DNA from: Flavobacteriia bacterium
GTDB taxonomy: Bacteria > Bacteroidota > Bacteroidia > Flavobacteriales_D > Crocinitomicaceae
Assembly: GCA_947462925.1 (NCBI GenBank)
Contig: CANHQP010000038.1
Location: forward strand, 1-36,161
Length of the DNA: 36,161 nt
Reading direction: 5' to 3'
Positions 1-7,276 of this stretch are shown here, in pieces. Position numbers and translations under genes: made by a program. Numbering within the stretch: the first letter of the stretch is position 1; each line of letters begins with the position of its first letter. The notes beneath the pieces were generated by a model. The model was given only the letters and a program-made list of their open reading frames with translations. It did not search any database and was not told where the DNA came from.

Positions 1-68
1 ATTTCCTTGAATTTAGATTTACATTCAGCTTCATTCGGATAATTATTGAAAAATTCTACTAACTTCAT
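1..68 (-). CDS. IS1595-family (ISXO2-like) transposase, N-terminal fragment cut by window edge
   Basis: Reading leftward from the ATG at 68, the 22 complete codons give MKLVEFFNNYPNEAECKSKF followed by KE. This matches the usual start of IS1595/ISXO2-type transposases (a short 'LxxFxxxFPxExxCxxxFKE' lead before the zinc-ribbon and DDE-type ISXO2 domain). Only the first residues are inside the window, so whether the gene is intact is unknown. It lies at the left edge of the integrative-element DNA. The family call rests on a short stretch and is moderately sure. Confidence 0.55.
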   Translation of the reverse strand, partial: MKLVEFFNNYPNEAECKSKFKE

Positions 69-145
69 ATTACTAATTTTGTACAAAGTTCGTGTTGGTG
101 GACGTAATCTAATTATGTTCTACTGGTATAGTTTACGATATGCAT

Positions 146-194
146 TTATTCTTATTTTATTAAATAATCCGATTATTTAATAAAATAAGAATAA
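146..194. repeat. Perfect 49-nt AT-rich palindrome (24-bp arms, 1-nt centre)
   Basis: Bases 146-169 are the exact reverse complement of 171-194, with a single C at 170 as centre. All 24 pairs match. It lies about 80 bases upstream of the IS1595-type transposase start. It could form a cruciform or a long hairpin. There is no run of T directly after either arm beyond the arms themselves, so a classical terminator is not the obvious reading. Confidence 0.8.
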
Positions 195-380
195 TATTTT
201 GGGTAAGCTTTTCAAAATCCTTGAATATATCATGGAAACTGAATTGTGACTCTATTTCAATCCTTTAGTCACACTCTCGTTGACGCCAAAAAAACTAATC
301 TATTTTTGGTAACGAATCAATCCCAAGGCTCTGATCATTTATTATAAAACACAATATTCCCGAAAAAAAACGAAAAACCC

Positions 381-547
381 CGAGAAATCGCGAAATTTTC
401 GAAATTTCTCGACAAAGAATAGAATCCTGCGGTTATGTGCTTGTATTTTATTTCGGGATTTCTCGAGAATTTCGAAAAATCCCTACAAAATGAAATTCTT
501 GGTGCCCGATTCCTTGTTTTGTTATTTGGGATTTCTCGAGAATTTTT
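381..547. repeat. Cluster of inverted repeats built on the word ATTTCTCG(A)
   Basis: CGAGAAAT at 381-388 pairs with ATTTCTCG at 404-411. GGGATTTCTCGA at 455-466 pairs, with one mismatch, with the segment ending 483. GGGATTTCTCGAGAATTT recurs at 528-545. Four copies of the same 8-9 base word in both orientations lie within about 165 bases of otherwise non-coding DNA. Possible roles are protein-binding sites such as an origin or transfer site of the integrative element, or a small repeat element; the sequence does not decide. Confidence 0.6.
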
Positions 548-1252
548 GAGATCAAGAAGAAGTATATTTAGAAGCCTTACTTCGTAAAAGTCAATATTGA
601 TCTAAAAAACTTTTTTGTTAATGTGTCGATAAGTTTTCGACTTATTTTTAAGTATGTAAGCTTGGATTTGAGATTTAACCTGCAATAATTTATTTGTTGT
701 ATAAATGGCTCTTTTTTCTGTGTTACCAAATAGAGGTTAATGTCGTAATTCCTATTTCAAGAAAGTCGAAAATAGTAAAATAGAATTAATAGGTAAAATT
801 CAAATTAAACTCGGAAAGAAATGAAATATTCGGTTTATGGTGAAAAAGATAATATCCAACGAGATGAATTGAGATTAAATTGCAAGGTTTTAAGACAGGT
901 TTGTCACTCAAAAAGCTCGTTAAGAAAAACAATTAACCCGAACGGAGTTAGGCGGTTTAGTTGATGAAAAACGAGAATAAATTTCAAGAATTAAGAACAA
1001 TCGAAGTAATATTGCACCTAAAATCTTGTATGATAATGTTGATAAAGGATTGAAAGGGAGAGCAAAAGTTTAAATCTGATTCTCAAGGACGAAAACAATT
1101 TGATAAAAGAGAAAAAGGATTGTATTAAAGTTGAAATAGATAATTCCTTAAAATTTAACTACTAGATAACAAATAGTTATATGTAAAATCATTCAAAACC
1201 CTAAAGTTAGTTGCTAATTGAAAGTACCGAAAAACGTAATTCAAACTCACTT

Positions 1253-1438
1253 TTAACCATGTGTTTTTTCTCTTTCTTGCGTTTCTTTCATTTTAATATG
1301 ATATAAAACGAAGCCAGTAACTATGACGCCTAGTCCGATAAGTAAAATTGGAAGTGCAGACACCTCTTTGCCTTTATTAAATTGATTTTCTGGTAGTTGA
1401 TTTAGTGGGATGATATTAAATTTCTCAATTACATTCAT
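1253..1438 (-). CDS. Small single-pass membrane protein, function unknown
   Basis: 61 aa. One hydrophobic segment (about residues 29-47, LPILLIGLGVIVTGFVLYH) is followed by a short charged tail (KMKETQEREKTHG), so a small inner-membrane protein with a charged cytoplasmic end is likely. The gene ends the leftward row of the integrative element and lies 5 bases downstream of the zinc-ribbon-like gene, so it is probably co-transcribed. I do not recognise the family. Start ATG at 1438 is the only sensible start. Confidence 0.5.
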   Translation of the reverse strand: MNVIEKFNIIPLNQLPENQFNKGKEVSALPILLIGLGVIVTGFVLYHIKMKETQEREKTHG

Positions 1439-1443
1439 TTTGA

Positions 1444-1938
1444 TTAATTTACAAGTTTTATAATTTTTACTTTATTCTCTTCCAACCATATTAATTGGAT
1501 GTTTTTATATACGGGAGACCTTGTTCCGTGCTCATTTTCAATTATTATATCGTAGTCATCAATAGTAAAGCCGAGGTTTTGGAGTCCTTTCCAGCTAATG
1601 ATCTCAGAATCTAATTCTCCGAGTACCTTTTCAAGAATTTTTATTTTTCGATTCAACAAGATATCTTGAATTTCTTCATCAATGTTGCGAAAATTTTTCA
1701 CCGATGGTTCGAAAAACAATTTCAAAGGTGGACGCTCCGGACGTTCGAGTTCAATTCCACATTTCCTTAGTTCGTCAACAAGTCTTTTCTGTCGGTTTTT
1801 GCAGAAATTCTTTTTGCCATTTTTTTCAGGGCAATAAAAACGATTCATGTGCGAAGCAATGAAAGTTTGAAGACAATATGGACACACGCGACGGTATTCG
1901 CCTCGAGGATCTTGAAAATTTTCAGTTTTTATGTTCAT
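1444..1938 (-). CDS. Zinc-ribbon-like protein of the integrative element, function unknown
   Basis: 164 aa. The N-terminal third carries CPYC (C19, C22), then C36 and C46 within a basic stretch (YCPEKNGKKNFCKNRQKR), a plausible four-cysteine zinc-binding fold of the kind that touches nucleic acid. The rest is charged with no clear motif. It sits between the HTH gene and the small membrane protein on the same strand. Similar short cysteine proteins are common beside Bacteroidota integrases, but I cannot assign a function. The zinc site is inferred from cysteine spacing only. Confidence 0.6.
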   Translation of the reverse strand: MNIKTENFQDPRGEYRRVCPYCLQTFIASHMNRFYCPEKNGKKNFCKNRQKRLVDELRKCGIELERPERPPLKLFFEPSVKNFRNIDEEIQDILLNRKIKILEKVLGELDSEIISWKGLQNLGFTIDDYDIIIENEHGTRSPVYKNIQLIWLEENKVKIIKLVN

Positions 1939-2003
1939 TCTTTTAATGGATCTAGTGATATTCGATAATCAAATTCATATTTAAACAGCAAAAAATATAT
2001 TTT

Positions 2004-2369
2004 CTAAATTTTATTTTTTTTGCACTTGGAAATCAAATACTGATTTAGCTCGTTCTCTTCCTCTTTAGAAGTTTTTAGTTTTATTGAATTCATCCAAGCA
2101 ATTAATTCATCCCGTTTGAATCTCAGAAATTTTGTTCCTTTTGGCTTATTATATGGAATTTCGTTAAAATGACATTTCGTTCGAATTGTCGAAACTGCAA
2201 GTCCAGTTATATTGCTGGCTTCTTCAATGAGTATTTCGTTTTTCTCTTGATTAGTTGGAATTTGTTGTTTGTTTAAATTTTTCTCCTGAGAAGAAATCAG
2301 TTGTTTATTTAAATTGATATATTCACCTACAGTGAGAGTGAACAAAGGCTTTTCAAAATCGAAATTCAT
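2004..2369 (-). CDS. Excisionase-like helix-turn-helix DNA-binding protein
   Basis: 121 aa. Residues about 47-95 read as a MerR/excisionase-type HTH_17 domain: IEEASNITGLAVSTIRTKC, a wing with PYNKPKGTKFLRFKRDELIAWM, then a lysine-rich tail. This 'helix-turn-helix with F-x-R/K-x-x-L-x-x-W' pattern is typical of small DNA-binding proteins near Bacteroidota integrases, which either aid excision or regulate. The gene is on the integrase strand. Its upstream gap (2370-2548) carries paired CCGAGT words that could be its binding sites (inference). Confidence 0.7.
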   Translation of the reverse strand: MNFDFEKPLFTLTVGEYINLNKQLISSQEKNLNKQQIPTNQEKNEILIEEASNITGLAVSTIRTKCHFNEIPYNKPKGTKFLRFKRDELIAWMNSIKLKTSKEEENELNQYLISKCKKNKI

Positions 2370-2445
2370 ATTCTTTTGTTATTTAAATTTATGGTTACAA
2401 GATTAGGCGTTTTTTAATAGAATAAAAAGCAGTAATAGCTGCTAT

Positions 2446-2539
2446 CCGAGTGTCCTCCGAGTGCAGAAATGTATATGCTATATGGAATCTAAGAATTTTT
2501 CTATTTTAAAACCCTATTCAATTAACCGAGTCTCCGAGT
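2446..2539. repeat. Two pairs of direct CCGAGT repeats upstream of the HTH gene
   Basis: CCGAGT occurs at 2446-2451 and 2457-2462 (11-base step) and again at 2526-2531 and 2534-2539 (8-base step), all in the same orientation, in the non-coding gap between the HTH gene and the 341-aa gene. GC-containing words stand out in this very AT-rich gap. They may be regulator or excisionase binding sites. Confidence 0.4.
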
Positions 2540-2548
2540 CTTAAAAAT

Positions 2549-3574
2549 TTAAATTTTTTCAAGTATAGAATAAAGTTTAGTTCTTTTTCCTTCATCGCCA
2601 TTCGCTTTAGAAAGTTGATGCACTTCAATTTCTTTTCCATTTTTTGTGAAACAGCAACATGTAGTTTCCCATATGCCATTTTTTAAGGGTTCTATTTTCC
2701 TTAGATCATAATTGATAATAGAAACGAACATATTTAATTCTTTAAAAGACCCTGTCCAATTAATTCGATTCTTGGGTTTAATTTCAGTTCCAGAAAGAAT
2801 ATCCTTTAGTTGCTGAATTTTCGTCGTTTCCTCAATAAATTCCTTTCTTAATTCTTTAATTATTTGAGGGAGAACGATAGCTTTTTTTTCAAAGTAGTCA
2901 TTGAAATCGGGAACATCTTTAAGCTTAAAGGAGAGTTTGGTTACAAAATTACTTTTAATACCTTCCTTGTTCTTTCTATTTTTAGCCGCATATTCATCTG
3001 TTTTTTTATCCAACCATCCTTGTGAGGTTTGTATTACTTTTAAAGGAATAATTTCACTATATTGACGAAAACAAAGTTTTAAAAAAGTAGAAAATTCAGA
3101 CTGATTTTTGTTGAAATTTTTTAATAATTGATAATCTAAAAAGTCGTGAATTTTTCCAATATTCTGTTTAAATTTCCTCAAAAATAAGGTGAACCAGTAA
3201 TCAAAATTTTCATCATTTTTTGATACCTCGATATAATTATTATAACTGAAACAATTCCCTTCCGAATCGAAAAAAAAATCTAATTCAAATATTTTTTTCA
3301 AGTCATTTGTATTTTCGAGAAATAAATTCATTTGCCGATTGTAATAATCTTTATCCTCCTTATTTCCACTATCGAATAACTGAATTCTAAAATTACATTC
3401 TCCCTTCACCTTAATAATATCCCGTAATTTTGAAATTAAATTAATCACCATATCTTCATCCTTGTGCTCTGAATAAAATATTTTACGCTCATCCATCCAA
3501 ATTTCTCCGATGTTGATTGAGTATAAGTTTCTATCGTGTAATGTTGTCTCGGGCATATTTGTTTTGTGTTTCAC
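2549..3574 (-). CDS. Unknown 341-aa protein of the integrative element, possible RteC-like C-terminus
   Basis: 341 aa, soluble, rich in Lys, Phe and Asn, with no signal peptide or membrane segment. The last ~70 residues (from about NRINWTGSFKELNMFVSIIN onward) resemble the 'I-x-W-x-G-s-x-x-x-L' start of the C-terminal region of RteC-type regulators and related Bacteroidota mobile-element proteins, but the match is weak and I do not rely on it. The gene ends 5 bases before... on the leftward strand it lies directly downstream of the integrase (5-base gap), so the two are almost certainly one operon. A role in integration, excision or element regulation is suggested by position only. Confidence 0.55.
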   Translation of the reverse strand: MKHKTNMPETTLHDRNLYSINIGEIWMDERKIFYSEHKDEDMVINLISKLRDIIKVKGECNFRIQLFDSGNKEDKDYYNRQMNLFLENTNDLKKIFELDFFFDSEGNCFSYNNYIEVSKNDENFDYWFTLFLRKFKQNIGKIHDFLDYQLLKNFNKNQSEFSTFLKLCFRQYSEIIPLKVIQTSQGWLDKKTDEYAAKNRKNKEGIKSNFVTKLSFKLKDVPDFNDYFEKKAIVLPQIIKELRKEFIEETTKIQQLKDILSGTEIKPKNRINWTGSFKELNMFVSIINYDLRKIEPLKNGIWETTCCCFTKNGKEIEVHQLSKANGDEGKRTKLYSILEKI

Positions 3575-3579
3575 ATTAT

Positions 3580-4818
3580 TTATATTAAATTTTCGTTTGC
3601 TTCATCTAACACCTCGTTCATAAACGATTGTAAATAGATGCTCGTAGTTTTTTCACTATCATGTCCCATACTTTCGCTTATTATCGAAGTACCGACACCG
3701 TTTTGTTTTTGAATATTCGCCCAACTGTGACGAGCAACATAGTGTGTAATACTATGTGTTGCTTGTATTCCGACGCTTGTAGCAATGTCCTTTAAATCTT
3801 TATTTACTCGCTTGTTTATTTTTTTAATTCGATCAACTTTACTTTGAGGAGTTTTGTGTATTTCTGGGTTTAGAATCGGAAAAATATAGTCTTCGGAATG
3901 TTCATTGCCTTTGGAGTATAAATCCAAAAGCTCTTGAGTTCTTTGATGGATTTTGATGTCAAAATTTTTACCAGTTTTTGATCTTTTATACATGATTCGA
4001 TTGTACAGAATATTCGACCACTTTAGTTGTGCTAAATCCCTGAAATTCATGCCGATATTATAAAAACTAAACACAAAATAATTCTTTGAATGCCAAGAAC
4101 TTGATCCAACCTCAGCATCAAAATTTATTATCCGCAACATTTCTTCTTTCGAAATCGCCCTTTTTTTAGTTTGATTGTTCAACTTTGAGATTTTATATGT
4201 TTTGAAAGCGTAATCATCTTCTTTACAGTGTCCTTCTTTTATGGCCAGATTTACTATCGCTCTTAAAGTTCGCATATAAACACTGATTGAGTTTTCAGTG
4301 ACTCCTCGATGTAAAAAATCTTCTTCATACTTTAAAAGAAATGAATAATTAAGTTCAGAAAAAGCAATATCCTTATTGTTTGTGAATTTCTTTAATGATC
4401 TCAACAAATCTTTTTTAACTGTTGCATCACCAATTCGATTTGTTTTTACTAGTCTATCTATAATTTCTTGGCAATATTTAAAGACTGAAATTTTTTCAAT
4501 AAAGTTCAGGAATTTCTTCTCAATATCATCGACGGTATAACTTTTACCTTCATTTTCAAAATCGAGAATTATACCATCGATTTCACTTTTCTTTTTATGG
4601 ATTAAGTAGTTCGCCTTTTTGAAATTATTGTACCCTTTAAGAAGAGACTTTTCATTATTATCCCAATAAATTGGATTCGTTGAAAACCCTAATGAAATAT
4701 ATTTGATTTTCCTATCAATAATTAAACGAATCATGATTGGATGTTCTCCATTTTTAAGGGTTTTGGAGGTGTAGAGTACTATCTTTGATGACGCCATAAT
4801 AATTCTTGGTTTAAACAT
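3580..4818 (-). CDS. Tyrosine recombinase / integrase of the integrative element
   Basis: 412 aa. An N-terminal Arm DNA-binding domain (about residues 12-55, IVLYTSKTLKNGEHPIMIRL) is followed by a SAM-like core-binding domain (about 110-205) and the catalytic domain (about 220-400). Catalytic residues visible: R260 in MNFRDLAQLKW, the box YVARHSWA with R363 (Tyr360 where many families have His, a form I know from Bacteroidota integrases), H386 in SMGHDSEKTT and nucleophile Y395. The length is normal and the gene looks intact. It lies 130 bases from the tRNA-Arg fragment that marks the element end. The ATG at 4797 (MASSKI) is an alternative start; a tandem repeat overlaps the first ATG. Confidence 0.93.
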   Translation of the reverse strand: MFKPRIIMASSKIVLYTSKTLKNGEHPIMIRLIIDRKIKYISLGFSTNPIYWDNNEKSLLKGYNNFKKANYLIHKKKSEIDGIILDFENEGKSYTVDDIEKKFLNFIEKISVFKYCQEIIDRLVKTNRIGDATVKKDLLRSLKKFTNNKDIAFSELNYSFLLKYEEDFLHRGVTENSISVYMRTLRAIVNLAIKEGHCKEDDYAFKTYKISKLNNQTKKRAISKEEMLRIINFDAEVGSSSWHSKNYFVFSFYNIGMNFRDLAQLKWSNILYNRIMYKRSKTGKNFDIKIHQRTQELLDLYSKGNEHSEDYIFPILNPEIHKTPQSKVDRIKKINKRVNKDLKDIATSVGIQATHSITHYVARHSWANIQKQNGVGTSIISESMGHDSEKTTSIYLQSFMNEVLDEANENLI

Positions 4819-4828
4819 GGTTTAAACA
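4807..4828. repeat. Tandem 11-bp repeat TGGTTTAAACA at the integrase start codon
   Basis: TGGTTTAAACA occurs at 4807-4817 and again, directly adjacent, at 4818-4828. Each copy contains the palindrome GTTTAAAC. The repeat overlaps the upstream candidate start codon of the integrase. If translation starts at 4797 instead, the repeat sits in the leader and would be well placed for auto-regulation. Period of 11 bases is about one helical turn. Confidence 0.6.
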
Positions 4829-4950
4829 AAAGTACATTATTTATCAATACAACACAAAAATTAATAAAACTAAAAAACATATAATAATATAATATACAGA
4901 CATATAAATAAAATAAATAAACTTCACTCAACATATCAAAACAAATAAAA

Positions 4951-4997
4951 TCTGCCTTCTAAGCAGTAGGTCTTTGGTTCGAATCCAAACGGGGTCA
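4951..4997 (+). other. Attachment-site remnant: 3' part of a tRNA-Arg(TCT) gene
   Basis: The fragment runs from the anticodon stem to the discriminator base: stem 4951-4955/4963-4967 (four pairs plus one T-T mismatch), loop CTTCTAA with anticodon TCT, short variable loop AGGTC, T-arm TTTGG-TTCGAAT-CCAAA, then the 3' acceptor strand CGGGGTC and A. CCA is not encoded. No D-arm or 5' acceptor strand lies upstream, where the DNA is almost pure A/T. This is the duplicated 3' tRNA end left by an integrase that uses tRNA-Arg; the intact tRNA should lie at the other element end, left of the window. Confidence 0.85.
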
Positions 4998-5011
4998 CTT
5001 TGTGAAAGTAT

Positions 5012-5053
5012 AAAGCTTTGTAATTTAGATAATTGCAAAGCTTTTTTCTTTTT
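5012..5053 (+). terminator. Rho-independent terminator after the tRNA-Arg 3' end
   Basis: AAAGCTTTG at 5012-5020 pairs with CAAAGCTTT at 5036-5044, followed by a T-rich run to about 5053. It probably was the terminator of the original tRNA gene and supports the placing of the chromosome boundary at the tRNA fragment. Confidence 0.75.
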
Positions 5054-5178
5054 GTGTCAAACATAAGTCAAACAATTACTATACTTCCATGCAGCAATTG
5101 GATTTTATTTCAAATTTTCAAGTTTGATAAATTTCTCTATCTTAGCAATTCATCCAACCACAAAGCTTTCAAATTTCT

Positions 5179-5673
5179 ATGCAGATTTTTAAACTTTCTT
5201 TAAAAGCAATGCTAATTTGCATATTCTTCGGTACATATGCACAGGCACAAGAAGTGGTGGCTAGTGGTGGCGATTTTTTTACCAATCCGAATGGCAGTAT
5301 TTCTTGGACAATGGGAGAACCTATTTCAGAAAGTTTTTTACTCAATCAACACATTTTATCTCAAGGCTTTCAGCAATCAGCACAAAATTACGTTTCAATT
5401 GCGATGGTTGGAAACTCAGACTTAATAGAAATTTTCCCTAATCCTTTTGAAGAAATTGTCTATCTCCAAAATCAAACCAATGAAAAGGAATTATTTGTCT
5501 CTCTTTACGATGAGAAGCTAGCACTTGTTAAAGCATACAAAATTCAAACTGGATTTAGCAATGAAAGTATAATTTCCCTTCAAAACATCGAAGCTGGTGT
5601 TTATTTCTTGCATATTTATTCTGAAAACGGGAAAGTTAAAACAATGCAAAAAATGATCAAAAAAACGTTTTAA
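5179..5673 (+). CDS. Secreted protein with T9SS type A sorting domain
   Basis: 164 aa. Signal peptide about residues 1-23 (cleavage near AQAQE). Residues 25-68 carry the motif seen in many Bacteroidota exported proteins (NPNGSISWTMGEPISESF ... LSQGFQQ). The C-terminus (about 84-164) is a T9SS type A sorting domain: IEIFPNPFEEIVYL, then a beta-strand region with NIEAGVYFLHIYSENGKVKTMQKMIKK. It is therefore exported by the Sec route and carried over the outer membrane by T9SS. The S74 fibre gene begins 1 base after its stop, so the two are co-transcribed. First chromosomal gene after the integrative element. Confidence 0.85.
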   Translation: MQIFKLSLKAMLICIFFGTYAQAQEVVASGGDFFTNPNGSISWTMGEPISESFLLNQHILSQGFQQSAQNYVSIAMVGNSDLIEIFPNPFEEIVYLQNQTNEKELFVSLYDEKLALVKAYKIQTGFSNESIISLQNIEAGVYFLHIYSENGKVKTMQKMIKKTF

Positions 5674-5674
5674 A

Positions 5675-7207
5675 ATGAAAAATATATTTCTCGCATTCAG
5701 TCTTTTAATGTGCTTTTCACTTTTTGGTCAAGCACCAGAAGCATTTAAATATCAGTCAATTTTACGCGACGTAAACGGGGCGGAAATTTCGAATCAAACG
5801 GTCAGTCTGCGCATTTCAGTGCACGATAATACACCTAACGGATTAATTATTTATCAAGAAAGTCACCAAGTAACAACCAATAATTTTGGATTATTTTCAC
5901 TATCTGTTGGTTTGGGAAATCCACTCATTGGAACTTTTACAGCGATAGATTGGGGAACAAACAGCAAGTACATTCAAATTGAAGCAGATCTCACAGGTGG
6001 CACAAATTTTATTTCATTTGGCACTTCCGAATTGTTGAGTGTTCCCTATGCATTGTACGCAAAAAATGCTACCTCTGCCCTATTTCCGTCAGGAACTGCT
6101 ATTGGAAACACACCGTTTTGGGATGGAACAACATGGATTGTTTCAAGCAACAATATTTTCAATAACAATGAAAAAGTAGGGATCGGAATGGATTTACCTT
6201 ACAAAAAATTAGACATCAATGGAGATATCAACCTTGCATTGGATAGCGCTTACTACATCAACAAGAAAAAAGTTTTGTCCTCAAAGGGCAATAATAATAT
6301 TTTTGTAGGAGAAGACGCAGGAAGCGTCAATTCTATCGGTTTTATTAATGCCTTTTTGGGCTACAAGGCGGGTTTCAGCAATGTTTCCGGTTCACAAAAC
6401 ACCTTCATTGGTGGTGAAACTGGGACATCAAACACCGAAGGCGCCATGAATTCATTTATCGGCAGACGTGCTGGAAACTTGAACACCACTGGAAATGAAA
6501 ACACCTTTGTTGGTGCCTATGCCGGACAGTCGAATCAAGACGGATTTCACAATTCATTTTTGGGTGTTTCAACTGGAAATTCCAATACTTTGGGAAATGA
6601 AAATACATTTTTGGGAGCACATGCTGGATACAACAACAACTTGGGAAATAACAATACCTTTGTCGGAAATTTTGCTGGATTAGTCAACACTGCAGGAACA
6701 AACAATACATTCATTGGTTTTTATGCTGGCGCATCTTCAAGTAACTTGACAAATGCAACTGCCATAGGAAATGGAGCTATTGCAAATGCTGATAATTCGG
6801 TGATGATTGGAAATACTGACGTCACATCTATCGGAGGACAAGTTAGTTGGAGTACTTTTTCAGACAGAAGGTTGAAACATTCCTTTCAAGAAAGTGAACT
6901 GGGACTTAACTTTATTTTATTGTTAAAACCTGTTTCTTACGAATATAAAGCAGTTGGTCAAGCAGGAATTCGTTATACAGGACTTATTGCTCAGGATGTT
7001 GAAAAATCATTAAAAAAATTGAACGCACAATTCAGCGGACTAGTTAGACCAAAAAACAAAACCGATTTTTATTCTATTCGATATGGTGATTTTGTTGTAC
7101 CTTTAATTAAATCAATTCAGGAACAGCAAGAACAAATCAACCAACTAAAATCTGAAAATGAATTGCTTTTGGAAAGAATTAAAAAGCTGGAGCAAAAATT
7201 AAAATAG
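5675..7207 (+). CDS. Fibre-like exported protein with GxxNTFxG repeats and C-terminal S74 chaperone domain
   Basis: 510 aa. Signal peptide about 1-18 (LLMCFSLFGQAPEAF). N-terminal ~140 residues are a beta-rich domain common in Bacteroidota surface proteins. Residues about 205-355 are some eight imperfect repeats of the form N-T/S-F-x-G-x-x-A/T-G-x-x-N, a beta-roll/beta-helix pattern like phage tail-fibre or YadA-type head repeats. Residues about 394-480 hold the intramolecular chaperone Peptidase_S74 signature (FSDRRLKHSF and GLIAQDVEKSLKKL). The end is a coiled coil (EQQEQINQLKSENELLLERI...). Known S74 proteins trimerise and may self-cleave at the Ser of SDRRLK; that this one does so is inference. 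Confidence 0.85.
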   Translation: MKNIFLAFSLLMCFSLFGQAPEAFKYQSILRDVNGAEISNQTVSLRISVHDNTPNGLIIYQESHQVTTNNFGLFSLSVGLGNPLIGTFTAIDWGTNSKYIQIEADLTGGTNFISFGTSELLSVPYALYAKNATSALFPSGTAIGNTPFWDGTTWIVSSNNIFNNNEKVGIGMDLPYKKLDINGDINLALDSAYYINKKKVLSSKGNNNIFVGEDAGSVNSIGFINAFLGYKAGFSNVSGSQNTFIGGETGTSNTEGAMNSFIGRRAGNLNTTGNENTFVGAYAGQSNQDGFHNSFLGVSTGNSNTLGNENTFLGAHAGYNNNLGNNNTFVGNFAGLVNTAGTNNTFIGFYAGASSSNLTNATAIGNGAIANADNSVMIGNTDVTSIGGQVSWSTFSDRRLKHSFQESELGLNFILLLKPVSYEYKAVGQAGIRYTGLIAQDVEKSLKKLNAQFSGLVRPKNKTDFYSIRYGDFVVPLIKSIQEQQEQINQLKSENELLLERIKKLEQKLK

Positions 7208-7276
7208 TGCCTAAAAGCAACTAAACACTTAATTATCGAGTCTGCACTCTAATATTAAATAACTAAATTAATATAA

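Larger units (their letters stand above)
69..1252. other. 1.2-kb stretch without a convincing gene; palindromes and possible decayed coding DNA
   Basis: No long open frame exists on either strand. The first half contains the perfect palindrome at 146-194 and the inverted-repeat cluster at 381-547. Between about 821 and 1160 short open stretches follow each other in different frames: a 47-codon ORF at 821-964 (starts MKYSVYGEKD), then pieces around 1000-1072 and 1070-1160. This looks like frameshifted remnants of a former gene, but I do not recognise the product. No tRNA, CRISPR or obvious promoter is seen. Confidence 0.4.

Noticed and set aside
1..1252. CRISPR array from the repeated CGAGAAAT/ATTTCTCG words
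   Set aside because: The words are short, in both orientations and unevenly spaced; there are no spacers of constant length and no cas genes.
4951..4997. A complete tRNA gene
   Set aside because: No D-arm or 5' acceptor strand is found upstream; only the 3' part from the anticodon arm is present, so it is an attachment remnant.
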